Positions 27,436-35,019 of a DNA stretch of 64,000 nucleotides are shown here, one piece after another. The stretch's first letter is position 1, and each line of letters opens with the position of its first letter. The stretch is taken from positions 346,889-410,888 of the forward strand of contig NZ_JRFC01000014.1 of the NCBI RefSeq assembly GCF_000769075.1, given 5' to 3'. A model generated the notes under the pieces. It saw only the letters and a program-made list of their open reading frames with translations. It made no database searches and was not told the origin of the DNA. This DNA comes from Porphyromonas sp. COT-290 OH3588 (GTDB lineage Bacteria; Bacteroidota; Bacteroidia; Bacteroidales; Porphyromonadaceae). The position numbers and the translations under genes were made by a program.

Positions 27436-28401
27436 ATGGAGAAGCCCTACGTAATAGGCGTAGACCTCGGAGGCACCAATACGGTCTTCGGTATTGTAGA
27501 TGCACGAGGCAACGTGGTTGTGAACGCATCGATCAAAACAGGTACGCATAACGACATTGAACTATACCTAAACGATCTCGAGGTTGGTCTGAACATGCTC
27601 ATTGAGCAGGTAGGTGGTAAGGAGATGATACGAGGCATCGGTGTAGGAGCACCAAACGGCAACTACTTCACTGGCTCGATCGAATTTGCCCCCAACCTAC
27701 CTTGGAAAGGAAAGATTCCTCTAGCACAGATGATCCAAGACCGTATGGGCATCCCCGTAGCACTAACCAACGACGCCAATGCAGCCGCCATCGGAGAAAT
27801 GACCTACGGTGCAGCTCGTGGCATGAAGGACTTCATCGTGATCACGCTCGGCACTGGCGTAGGTAGTGGCATCGTAGTAGGCGGTCAGCTCGTGTACGGA
27901 CACGACGGCTTCGCTGGCGAACTTGGTCACATGATCGTGCGTCGCAACGGACGTATCTGCGGTTGCGGTCGTCAAGGTTGCCTAGAGACCTACACATCTG
28001 CCACTGGAGTAGCACGCACAGCTCGTGAATATCTAAGCATTCGTTCCGAAGACAGCTTGATGCGCTCTGTAGACATCGACACGATTACCTCTAAGGACGT
28101 ATTCGATGCGGCGATCAAGGGAGATAAGCTAGCCCTAGAGATCTTCGAAGCTACTGGTGCTATCCTTGGGGAGGCATTCGCCGACTTCGTTACGTTCTCC
28201 AGCCCAGAGGCGATAATTCTCTTCGGTGGTCTGACCAAGTCTGGCGATCTGCTGATGAACCCCATCAGACACCACATGGAGAAGAACCTGCTCAACATCT
28301 ACAAGGGCAAGACGAAGCTACTCTTCTCTCAGCTCAAGGAAAGCGATGCAGCCGTACTAGGAGCCAGTGCTCTTGGTTGGGAAGCTAAGCCTATCGCATA
28401 G
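27436..28401 (+). CDS. ROK family glucokinase
   Basis: This 321-residue sugar kinase of the ROK family most likely phosphorylates glucose to glucose-6-phosphate in the cytoplasm. The first phosphate loop is DLGGTNT (residues 10-16), and the sugar-binding TNDANAAAIGE and TLGTGVGSGIV follow. The zinc motif GHMIVRRNGRICGCGRQGCLE is the ROK signature. The start at 27436 (MEKPYVIGVDLGG) is preferred over a longer frame that contains the promoter. It is monocistronic with a terminator. Other hexoses or N-acetylated sugars are possible substrates. Confidence 0.92.
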   Translation: MEKPYVIGVDLGGTNTVFGIVDARGNVVVNASIKTGTHNDIELYLNDLEVGLNMLIEQVGGKEMIRGIGVGAPNGNYFTGSIEFAPNLPWKGKIPLAQMIQDRMGIPVALTNDANAAAIGEMTYGAARGMKDFIVITLGTGVGSGIVVGGQLVYGHDGFAGELGHMIVRRNGRICGCGRQGCLETYTSATGVARTAREYLSIRSEDSLMRSVDIDTITSKDVFDAAIKGDKLALEIFEATGAILGEAFADFVTFSSPEAIILFGGLTKSGDLLMNPIRHHMEKNLLNIYKGKTKLLFSQLKESDAAVLGASALGWEAKPIA

Positions 28402-28435
28402 GCGCGATAGACCTAAACAACTAAATATATAGAGC

Positions 28436-28474
28436 GGAGGCTGCATCGAGGTAAAACCCTCGGCGCAGCCTCTG
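28436..28474 (+). terminator. Terminator of the glucokinase gene
   Basis: Two-part stem GAGGCTGC/GCAGCCTC and CGAGG/CCTCG, followed by a run of T. Confidence 0.75.
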
Positions 28475-28510
28475 TCTGTTTTTCATCACCTATTTTCCTC
28501 GTTAAGCGTT

Positions 28511-29047
28511 ATGTTAGCAGAGAATCCTTTACATAGCTTCAAGTTCTGTCCTCGCTGTGGGGCAGAGGGCTTCGCCGATCACGGCGAGCGAGCCAAGAGT
28601 TGCGCCCAGTGTGGGCTGACCTACTATGCCAATGTCGCCTCCGCTGTGGCTTGCCTGATACTCGACCGACACGACAACGGCCTATTCGTGCGTCGTGCCT
28701 TCGAGCCTGCCAAAGGAACGCTTGATCTACCAGGCGGATTTGTCGATCCTCTCGAAACAGCGGAGGCTGCCGTCATCCGTGAGATCAAAGAAGAAACGGG
28801 ACTTGATGCCCAAGACATAACCTATCTAATGTCACTACCCAATATCTACCCTTACTCTGGAGTTACGGTCTATACTTCCGACCTATTCTTCCTCGTGCGA
28901 GTAGATAGCTTCGATGGAGCAGTAGCGGCGGACGATGCAGCAGAGCTTGTAATCCGTCCACTCTGCCAAATCCACTCCGATGAGTTCGGCCTTTCATCCA
29001 TCAAGCAGTTCATCGCTTCGGTAGAGCATTACCTCCCCAAAGACTAA
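28511..29047 (+). CDS. NUDIX hydrolase with N-terminal zinc ribbon
   Basis: This 178-residue protein opens with a zinc ribbon (FCPRCGAEGF..., CAQCGLTYY; four cysteines at about 12-39). The NUDIX domain follows, with the full box GGFVDPLETAEAAVIREIKE then ETGLDAQD. The zinc-ribbon plus NUDIX layout resembles NADH pyrophosphatase (NudC) and ADP-ribose-type hydrolases, but the short length prevents a firm substrate call. It lies 3 bp before a transporter gene on the same strand, so the two are probably co-transcribed. Confidence 0.88.
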   Translation: MLAENPLHSFKFCPRCGAEGFADHGERAKSCAQCGLTYYANVASAVACLILDRHDNGLFVRRAFEPAKGTLDLPGGFVDPLETAEAAVIREIKEETGLDAQDITYLMSLPNIYPYSGVTVYTSDLFFLVRVDSFDGAVAADDAAELVIRPLCQIHSDEFGLSSIKQFIASVEHYLPKD

Positions 29048-29050
29048 TCT

Positions 29051-29941
29051 ATGAGGGTCAAAGACCTGATTCCTCTGCTGGTACTACTCGCTGGTATTGT
29101 CCTGAGTCGGTGGCTGGCTCCTCTCGCTCCGCTCATTCCCTACACCATCTCGGGAATGCTCTTCCTCACATTCCTACGTGTGCGACCTAGGGACTTGCGC
29201 TTGCAGGCTTCGCATGGGGTACTCTTGCTCATTCAGCTCCTGCTGGCAGGCATAGCCTACTTCTGCTTCCTGCCTCTCGGCACACTCGCCGCCCAGTCCG
29301 CCCTACTACTATTCTTGACTCCTGCTGCAACGGCTGCACCTACCATCGTGATGCTCCTCGGTGGGCAAGCTGGCTACACGACTACCTACGTCCTGCTGAG
29401 CCACACGATGATTATGTTCGTTGCCCCTGCAGTCTTGCCCTTGGTGGGTGATGCTGGGGCAGATGTCCCCTTCATCACACAAGCCTCGAAGATCTTCTGG
29501 AGTATCACTCCACTCATCGTGCCAGCGATTGTCCTCGCATGGGGATTGCTATGGCTACACCACCCTATAGCCGAGCGCATCTCTCGGTTCAAAGGCTTAC
29601 CCTTCTTCATCTGGCTACTCTCTCTGCTTCTACTCATGGCGCACACGGCCGAGTTTATGCGTCAGCACTCTGGCTGGACGTGGCGGGAGATCGCCCTACT
29701 TGCTGGCATCAGCCTAATCGCCTGCTTGGCTCAATACTTCATCGGGCATACACTCGCCTCTAGGCTCGGAGCGGAGCAGCATGCTATCCGCCACGCTCTC
29801 GGACAAAAAAACACGACGCTATCCCTGTGGTTAGCGTCGCTATTCCTACTGCCCCTCTCGCCCGTAGCCATCGCCTGCTACATCATTTGGCAGAATATCA
29901 TCTTGACCTATCTATTGGCTCGTTTCCGTCCCCAGACCTAA
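29051..29941 (+). CDS. Bile acid:sodium symporter-like (BASS) membrane transporter
   Basis: This 296-residue integral membrane protein shows about nine or ten hydrophobic segments. One motif is LLFLTPAATAAPTIVMLLGG, in which a Pro/Thr-rich break follows a helix; such crossed helices are typical of the BASS/arsenite-carrier fold. Paired repeats occur around residues 60-100 and 215-260. The substrate is unknown; organic anions are plausible for the family. It is translationally close to the NUDIX gene upstream. Its last 30 bp overlap the 3' end of the opposite-strand HD gene. Confidence 0.75.
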   Translation: MRVKDLIPLLVLLAGIVLSRWLAPLAPLIPYTISGMLFLTFLRVRPRDLRLQASHGVLLLIQLLLAGIAYFCFLPLGTLAAQSALLLFLTPAATAAPTIVMLLGGQAGYTTTYVLLSHTMIMFVAPAVLPLVGDAGADVPFITQASKIFWSITPLIVPAIVLAWGLLWLHHPIAERISRFKGLPFFIWLLSLLLLMAHTAEFMRQHSGWTWREIALLAGISLIACLAQYFIGHTLASRLGAEQHAIRHALGQKNTTLSLWLASLFLLPLSPVAIACYIIWQNIILTYLLARFRPQT

Positions 29942-30472
29942 CTCTTGATGCAGGGCATCAAAGCGGATGACCGCCTGCTCGCCATGCTTGAGTAGAGAGC
30001 GACGAACGGCCTCTAAACTCTTGCGCTTGCTGAGCTTGGTTTTGGAGAAAAACTTGTCGGCATAGCACACGATGCGCTCCTCGACGCTCTGGGGGGCATA
30101 GATCCCCTCTGGCAAATCAATCCCACGTTGTCTGATCTCCTGCATTGTCAGCCCCGAGCCCGTATGCCGCTCGGCGACCAGAGCATGCCTCGGATAGCCT
30201 AGGCTACGCAGTAGCTCTGCCCCGAGATAGCCATGTCTGATATAGGGTTCATCTCCATGACAGTCGATACCAGAGGCATCGGTGAGATAAATCCCGATAT
30301 CGTGGAGCATAGCCGCCTCTTGGACGAACTGTAGATCTGCACCAAGCTCGGCATGAGCCTGCACGATCTCGGTCGCCATCTGGCACACGTCTTGGCTATG
30401 TGCCACAAGAATCCGATAGGCCTCGCTACTGGGCGAATAGTATCGCTGGATAATCTCTATTGGGTCAATCAT
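29912..30472 (-). CDS. HD-domain phosphohydrolase
   Basis: This 186-residue cytoplasmic protein has the metal-binding His...HD...D pattern of the HD superfamily: HSQDVCQMATEI, AAMLHDIGIYLTD and later ERIVCYADKFFSKTKL. Such proteins hydrolyse nucleotides or other phosphate esters; the substrate is not evident. The gene converges on the BASS transporter with a 30-bp overlap of their 3' ends, and I see no hairpin between them. MarC lies upstream on the same strand but is separated by a terminator. Confidence 0.85.
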   Translation of the reverse strand: MIDPIEIIQRYYSPSSEAYRILVAHSQDVCQMATEIVQAHAELGADLQFVQEAAMLHDIGIYLTDASGIDCHGDEPYIRHGYLGAELLRSLGYPRHALVAERHTGSGLTMQEIRQRGIDLPEGIYAPQSVEERIVCYADKFFSKTKLSKRKSLEAVRRSLLKHGEQAVIRFDALHQELGLGTETSQ

Positions 30473-30493
30473 ACCAAAAGCTAAACTAAAAAA

Positions 30494-30532
30494 CTAGGCT
30501 ATCGAGGAGCAGGACACTACCCAATAGCCTAG
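30494..30532 (-). terminator. Terminator of marC
   Basis: Arms CTAGGCTAT (30494-30502) and ATAGCCTAG (30524-30532) between marC and the HD gene. Confidence 0.6.
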
Positions 30533-30554
30533 CGAATATTTCACAATCGAATCT

Positions 30555-31202
30555 CTACTGCATGGCAGCCTCAACTCCCGTACGGACCGTGGCGATGACG
30601 GCAATCAAGCTATTGGCGATGAACTTCACCGAGATTGCCAGCAGGATCACCCCGAAGAATTTACGCAGGATATACGCCCCATTCTTACCGAGCATACGCT
30701 CAATAGGGTCTACGAACCTAAGCCCAAGATAGACGACAATCATATTGAGGATAACGCTCATAGCGACATTGATCATCGCGATGCCCTGCCCTTGTAGGGT
30801 AAGGATAGTCGTGAAGGCGGCAGCTCCTGCAAAAAGGGGGAAGACTAAAGGAATAAATGTCGCATTAGCCGTAGGACCATCCTCGCGAAAAATCTGTATG
30901 CCGAAGACCATCTCGGCAGCCATCACAAAGAGGATAATCCCCCCCGCTACACCAAAGGAAGAGATGTCTACACCTAGCTTGTCGAGCAGAGGCTCACCAA
31001 TAATTAGAAAGCACAGCAACACCAAGCAAGAATAGATACCAACTTGCGCTGCACTAAACTTCTGACCTCTATCCTTGAGCGACAGTACGATCGGAATCGC
31101 ACCTAGGATATCGATCGTCACAAAAAGAGGCGCAAATGCTTTGATGATTTCGCTGATGCTAAACAGCGATAGCTCATGGGTAATGTTGGAGAAAAACGAC
31201 AT
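30555..31202 (-). CDS. MarC family integral membrane protein
   Basis: This 215-residue protein has six predicted membrane segments. It shows the MarC-family features FAPLFVTIDILGAIPIVLSL in TM1 and FPLFAGAAAFTTILTL in the middle. The name is historical: MarC proteins are not proven drug-efflux pumps and the substrate is unknown. The gene follows tRNA-Gly on the same strand by about 40 bp. It may be read from the tRNA promoter or from a weak one of its own. A terminator follows it. Confidence 0.9.
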   Translation of the reverse strand: MSFFSNITHELSLFSISEIIKAFAPLFVTIDILGAIPIVLSLKDRGQKFSAAQVGIYSCLVLLCFLIIGEPLLDKLGVDISSFGVAGGIILFVMAAEMVFGIQIFREDGPTANATFIPLVFPLFAGAAAFTTILTLQGQGIAMINVAMSVILNMIVVYLGLRFVDPIERMLGKNGAYILRKFFGVILLAISVKFIANSLIAVIATVRTGVEAAMQ

Positions 31203-31243
31203 AAGGATTCGATCGATCTATTTGAACTTCTAGGTACAAAAAG

Positions 31244-31316
31244 AGCGGTAGGCGAGACTCGAACTCGTGACCCTCGGCTTGGGAAGCCGATGCTCTACCA
31301 ACTGAGCTACTACCGC
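31244..31316 (-). tRNA. tRNA-Gly (anticodon CCC)
   Basis: The minus strand folds as a 73-base tRNA without encoded CCA. The acceptor arms are GCGGTAG and CTACCGC with discriminator T. The D arm is GCTC...GAGC. The anticodon stem TCGGC/GCCGA encloses loop TTCCCAA, giving anticodon CCC, which reads GGG. The T loop is TTCGAGT; the first pair of the T stem is A-C. A promoter-like box lies about 50 bp upstream. Confidence 0.95.
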
Positions 31317-31367
31317 TTGTAAAGGCAGATGACTTGTTCCTAAAAAGGCCATCTATTTCCTTGGCAA

Positions 31368-31375
31368 CAAAAGTA
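31368..31375 (-). promoter_or_regulatory. Candidate -7 box of tRNA-Gly
   Basis: CAAAAGTA (TACTTTTG on the minus strand) lies about 50 bp before the tRNA 5' end. Confidence 0.4.
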
Positions 31376-31522
31376 GATAAATCCGACAAAATCACAAAAC
31401 CTTTTTGCAGATTACCTCACAGATCCGACACGACCTCTGGATACCGCCCACGGATAAAAAGAGAAAGGCGTTTCATAATGCACGAGCAACACAACTGTTT
31501 GCGCATTATAAAACACCTTAAA

Positions 31523-31560
31523 AGGGGGCCGTGCCAAAAATAAAGTCTGACACACCCCCT
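31523..31560 (-). terminator. Terminator downstream of the small lipoprotein gene
   Basis: Imperfect arms AGGGGGCCGTG and CACACCCCCT flank an A-rich loop. T-rich DNA is expected on the minus-strand side. Confidence 0.55.
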
Positions 31561-31642
31561 CCGATGTGTACTAGGCAGGGAGCTCAAGGCTCCTTGCTTG
31601 GGCAGCCTCTCCCTACCGATACGGCAGAGGAGGTGCGGTCTA

Positions 31643-31861
31643 CTAAAGGTTTTCTACCTTCTCTACGATCTCAGTAGCCATAGAGTCTGCAGCAGCTGCT
31701 GTAGAGTCAGCAACAGCTTCAGCCTTTTCTACTACTGCTTCTACTGCTTCGATAGCTTCGTTCTTCAGAGAGTCTGCAGAAGCATTTTCGTTAGTCTTGT
31801 TACCGCAAGAAACGAAAGAAAGAGCAGCAACGAAAGCGCAGAGTGATACAAATTTCTTCAT
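31643..31861 (-). CDS. Small Ala/Glu-rich lipoprotein
   Basis: This 72-residue protein has a clear lipoprotein signal peptide (MKKFVSLCAFVAALSFVSC, lipobox FVSC, Cys19). The mature part is only about 54 residues, built almost entirely of Ala, Glu, Val, Asp and Ser (AIEAVEAVVEKAEAVADSTA). It is likely one helix or coiled coil, like small helical outer-membrane lipoproteins. The gene has its own promoter box and terminator, suggesting strong independent expression. The function is unknown to me. Confidence 0.8.
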   Translation of the reverse strand: MKKFVSLCAFVAALSFVSCGNKTNENASADSLKNEAIEAVEAVVEKAEAVADSTAAAADSMATEIVEKVENL

Positions 31862-31904
31862 TGTAATTGATTTTTAATGTTTGAATTCAACTTCTAAAAC
31901 GGCG

Positions 31905-31912
31905 CAAAGGTA
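31905..31912 (-). promoter_or_regulatory. Promoter of the small lipoprotein gene
   Basis: CAAAGGTA (TACCTTTG on the minus strand) with CAAA (TTTG) at 31932-31935. The 19-bp spacing fits the Bacteroidetes -33/-7 pattern. The start codon is 44 bp downstream. Confidence 0.65.
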
Positions 31913-32007
31913 AGGTAAGTTTCTGATATCGCAAAATTTCCACCCGACTTATATGCGTGTTTTTTACCTCTACCGACATCGCCCCAGCACACCCTCTCCC
32001 CTAGCGC

Positions 32008-33012
32008 TCAGCGAGAGAAAATGAACCCGAGCAACTCCTTGAGGATCTCCCCACTAGAGAGCGAGGCATCTACCCCCTTGCTTGCAGCATCGGCCAGACG
32101 AATCCGACGGATAATCTCGAAGACTGCCCCCGAAGAATAGAGCCTAGCCCCGGTAAGATAATCTCGTACTTGGAAGCTCCCCACTTTGAGTAACTCCCCG
32201 ACACTCCGCTCATTGATCTGCGGCAGATAGTACACAGCCATAAGCGTCGAGAAATAGTTGAATAGGACTGGGAGTGTCGTCTGAATTGGGTAGTTTTTCT
32301 CATTAGCCGCAAAATAATAAGCGACCTTGAAGGCCTTGGCAGCATCTCGCTCAACGACTGCACGCAGGAGTTCAAAATTATTGTATTCCTTACTGATACC
32401 GATGTGCCGCTCTATGAGTTCTGGCGTGACCAACCTGCTGGACGCCCCACTTAGGGCAATAGAGAGCTTATCCACCTCCGAGAGTATCTTTTCTAGATCA
32501 TTACCCGTATGGTCTGCCATGATATAGGCCGTGCGAGGCTCTATATTGAGCCCCACGGCAGAGAACGATTTGATGATGAAATCCGGGATCTTGGAGTCGT
32601 AGATCTTGCTGCTCTCGTAGAGCCCATCAATGGCCTCTAAGGCCTTGTAGAGCGCACGGCGCTTGTCCGCCTTCTTTTTGTAGCAGAGTACTAGGCAGGT
32701 CGTATCGGGCAGACTCGGGATATAGGGGGCTACTTGCTCTAGATCCTTGATCATCTGAGCCTCCCGCACCAGCACGAGATGCTTCTGCCCCATTAGCGGA
32801 AAGCGCATGACCTCGGAGATAATATCCTTGGCTGCGACATCGTGCCCGTAGAGAACCGATAGATTGAAGTCCCGCTCATCTTCGGGGATCAGCTCCGAGG
32901 CAAAAACCTCGGCTAATTTATCAATGAAGAGAGGCTCCTCACCCCAGAGCATATAGGCGGAGGCAAGGCTCTTTTTCTTGATTTTGCGTACAATATCTTC
33001 GTAGGTCGGCAT
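32008..33012 (-). CDS. holA: DNA polymerase III subunit delta
   Basis: This 334-residue clamp-loader subunit opens the sliding clamp on DNA. The N-terminus (YEDIVRKIKKKSLASAYMLW, then GEEPLFIDKLAEVF) is typical of HolA. The central part is a RecA-like fold without Walker function (CLVLCYKKKADKRRALYKAL). The C-terminal collar helices come last (IRRIRLADAASKGVDASLSS). Length is normal. It is transcribed divergently from the small HSDR_N gene with only 88 bp between the start codons; that gap carries its promoter box. Confidence 0.92.
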   Translation of the reverse strand: MPTYEDIVRKIKKKSLASAYMLWGEEPLFIDKLAEVFASELIPEDERDFNLSVLYGHDVAAKDIISEVMRFPLMGQKHLVLVREAQMIKDLEQVAPYIPSLPDTTCLVLCYKKKADKRRALYKALEAIDGLYESSKIYDSKIPDFIIKSFSAVGLNIEPRTAYIMADHTGNDLEKILSEVDKLSIALSGASSRLVTPELIERHIGISKEYNNFELLRAVVERDAAKAFKVAYYFAANEKNYPIQTTLPVLFNYFSTLMAVYYLPQINERSVGELLKVGSFQVRDYLTGARLYSSGAVFEIIRRIRLADAASKGVDASLSSGEILKELLGFIFSR

Positions 33013-33091
33013 CTTGAGAAACTCGCATATTTGGACTTAATCGGGCAGAAATCTGTACTTTCGCTTAGGCTACGCCCGCATAACTCTAGGA

Positions 33092-33099
33092 CAAAGATA
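33092..33099 (-). promoter_or_regulatory. -7 box of holA
   Basis: CAAAGATA (TATCTTTG on the minus strand). It ends one base before the ATG of the divergent gene at 33101, so the -33 region lies inside that gene. Confidence 0.5.
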
Positions 33100-33100
33100 G

Positions 33101-33565
33101 ATGATTAGACTCAACCTACCCCCCTATGCCATTCGGCTCAAGCAAGACTCAGACAAGTACTATGTCTTCGACGATCTACGCCAGAGATTCGTACGCCTCA
33201 CACCAGAGGAATGGGTACGCCAACACTTCGTGCATTACCTTACCGATCATCTTGGCTATCCTAGAGAACTAATGATGAACGAAGTTCCTCTACAACTCGG
33301 TTCCCTAAAGAAGCGCAGCGATACGGTCCTCTACGATCGCACCCTCCGAGCCCAGATGCTTATCGAGTACAAGGCTCCGTCTATTAGGCTCAGCGAGGCT
33401 GTACTAGAGCAAATAGTCCGGTACAACTATCACTTCCGTGTCCCCTACCTCGTCCTGAGCAACGGGCTGGAGCATGTCGCCTATCAAATAGACTATACTC
33501 AAATGAGCTACAAGCAGCTAGAGGAGATCCCCCACTACTTGGCCTTGGCACCAAAGCAAGCATAG
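33101..33565 (+). CDS. Stand-alone HSDR_N-type nuclease-fold protein
   Basis: This 154-residue protein matches the N-terminal nuclease domain of type I restriction R subunits (HSDR_N_2 type), but no HsdR, HsdM or HsdS gene is near. A PD-(D/E)xK-like core is visible: Asp in KKRSDTVLYD and the Glu-x-Lys of MLIEYKAP at about 85-95, after RQHFVHYLTDHLGYPRELMM. Similar single-domain proteins occur beside holA in other Bacteroidetes as I recall. A role in DNA or RNA cleavage is only an inference. It begins next to the holA promoter. Confidence 0.8.
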   Translation: MIRLNLPPYAIRLKQDSDKYYVFDDLRQRFVRLTPEEWVRQHFVHYLTDHLGYPRELMMNEVPLQLGSLKKRSDTVLYDRTLRAQMLIEYKAPSIRLSEAVLEQIVRYNYHFRVPYLVLSNGLEHVAYQIDYTQMSYKQLEEIPHYLALAPKQA

Positions 33566-33694
33566 TCGAGGGCGAATCACCCTGTACAACGCTATGAGAT
33601 CCGTGCCCTGCTCTCTGCAAATCTCAATTTATTACTCCTTTCATCTGCCATGGCTGTCAGACTTGTAGTGCTGCAAACTGGGAGTGGCAGTATC

Positions 33695-34165
33695 TCAAAG
33701 TTTACAAATCATGATGTAGTCTTCTTGATGCTCATGAACAACCTCAAAGCCGACTTTCTGATACATACGCACCGCATAGTTCATCTTTTGGACTGATAAT
33801 GAAACTTGCTTATACCCATGCTCTCTCAATGCCGAGAGCATTTGCCTCATAAGTTCTGTGCCGATACCCAAATTTCTGTACTCTCTGAGAAGAGAAATCG
33901 AAAGTGATGGTGTTTCATCATCGACATGGCCGTAATCATTCATAATGCGAGTCCACACTGCCCCTACTATATCCCCATCTACTTCTACGACATAGCACAC
34001 ATCGGTTTTCTTGCCAAAATCCGAGATGTACATTTGTAGATCAGGGTGCTTGATGATATCCTTTGATGGTGCTTCAACTCCTTCTGGAATAAAGATAGCC
34101 TCGTACAAAAATGTATCGAGTACACTGACCTCAGTTGGCTTTAATGCTCTTATTCTATAATCCAT
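33695..34165 (-). CDS. GNAT family N-acetyltransferase
   Basis: This 156-residue acetyl-CoA-dependent transferase shows the acetyl-CoA loop REYRNLGIGTELMRQML near residue 95-111. The C-terminal strand pattern is QVSLSVQKMNYAVRMYQKVG, then FEVVHEHQEDYIMICKL. The acceptor is unknown and could be a small molecule or a protein. The gene and its flanks (33600-34400) look more A/T-rich than most of the window, which could indicate later acquisition. It has no operon partner. Confidence 0.88.
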   Translation of the reverse strand: MDYRIRALKPTEVSVLDTFLYEAIFIPEGVEAPSKDIIKHPDLQMYISDFGKKTDVCYVVEVDGDIVGAVWTRIMNDYGHVDDETPSLSISLLREYRNLGIGTELMRQMLSALREHGYKQVSLSVQKMNYAVRMYQKVGFEVVHEHQEDYIMICKL

Positions 34166-34463
34166 ATACCCCCTCTATGCTTATTCAATTAGGTTTAGAA
34201 ATTTCCCTATTCGATCGTTTTCGGTATATAAAATTAGCTTGTTCTCTTCTATGTACAGCAATATAGCGTGCTTGGCTCAAAATCTCTTGCATTACACACT
34301 CCGCTCTGTCTATTGCGTGATAATGCGCACGTAGCGTCCCGACACATCAATCGAAAGCAAAATCAGTTTTTCGCTTTTTATGTTAAAATACATAAACGGA
34401 TTGAGCCTAAATTGGGGAAACCAAAGGAGCATTTTGGGAGAAGCTATTAGTTCCAAGCAATAA

Positions 34464-34787
34464 ATTGATGGGAACGTTCTTTCGGATTGTAGGACTAATC
34501 CTCGGTGATGTGCCCACTAATCCGCAGAGATTGATGGGAAGAAAACCTAATAGTTTGGCTTCTCTGAGAGAAAATCGGTCACAAAAACAAAATACAAATC
34601 TGATTATCAATACATTACAAACAGCCTGTTTTAGACAATTATTTTCGTTCGCCTAGGGGTAAAGTACCCCAAAGAGGGCAAACCTCGTCTAGAGGCTCCT
34701 AGGGGGTAAATACGTGATATAAACAAATTATCCACTGTTTATACACATCTTCCCATCAACATTCTGAAACCTGCACTAAATTATAAA
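34464..34787 (+). repeat. Dispersed intergenic element, copy D
   Basis: 12-mers start at 34464 (ATTGATGGGAAC) and 34530 (ATTGATGGGAAG). AAATACG starts at 34708, CATCAAC at 34754 and TATAAA ends at 34787. The inverted third 12-mer is perfect here (CTTCCCATCAAC, 34749-34760). Between the direct copies, CGGATT (34483-34488) and AATCCG (34519-34524) form an inverted repeat. This is among the best preserved copies and lies between divergent genes. Confidence 0.88.
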
Positions 34788-34959
34788 TCTCCATCGCCTA
34801 TCGTCAAATGCAATCTACTCAGGTTACTTGCGACATTTGCTCTGCTAAGACCTGCCAAAGGGAGCGATAGATAGAGGCTAGAGGCCTAGAAGTGTACACT
34901 TGCTGGTAGCTTACAGCACAGAGCTTGCTCAAATGAGCCATTTTGCACAGAGAATTGGC

Positions 34960-34967
34960 TATCTTTG
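34960..34967 (+). promoter_or_regulatory. -7 box of fucosidase-cutC
   Basis: TATCTTTG, 53 bp upstream of the fucosidase ATG. TTTG at 34942-34945 is a candidate upstream element, though the 14-bp spacing is short. Confidence 0.5.
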
Positions 34968-35019
34968 AGGGACAACGTAAATAACTAGATCGACTATTAG
35001 CTACTAATTTGTGTAAAGC

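Larger units (their letters stand above)
31317..31642. other. Gap between tRNA-Gly and the small lipoprotein gene
   Basis: It holds the tRNA promoter, a stem-loop around 31474-31511 (ATAATGC...GCATTAT) and the lipoprotein terminator at 31523. No gene is visible. Confidence 0.5.
34166..35019. other. 854-bp divergent gap without a gene
   Basis: It lies between the GNAT gene (minus) and the fucosidase gene (plus). It contains copy D of the dispersed element (34464-34787) and the fucosidase promoter at 34960. Short open frames across the element are not conserved in the other copies. Confidence 0.6.

Noticed and set aside
34407-34656. 60-70-codon open frames on both strands across copy D, and similar ones in copies A and F
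   Set aside because: They are translations of the repeat motif itself. Frames, lengths and starts are not conserved between copies.
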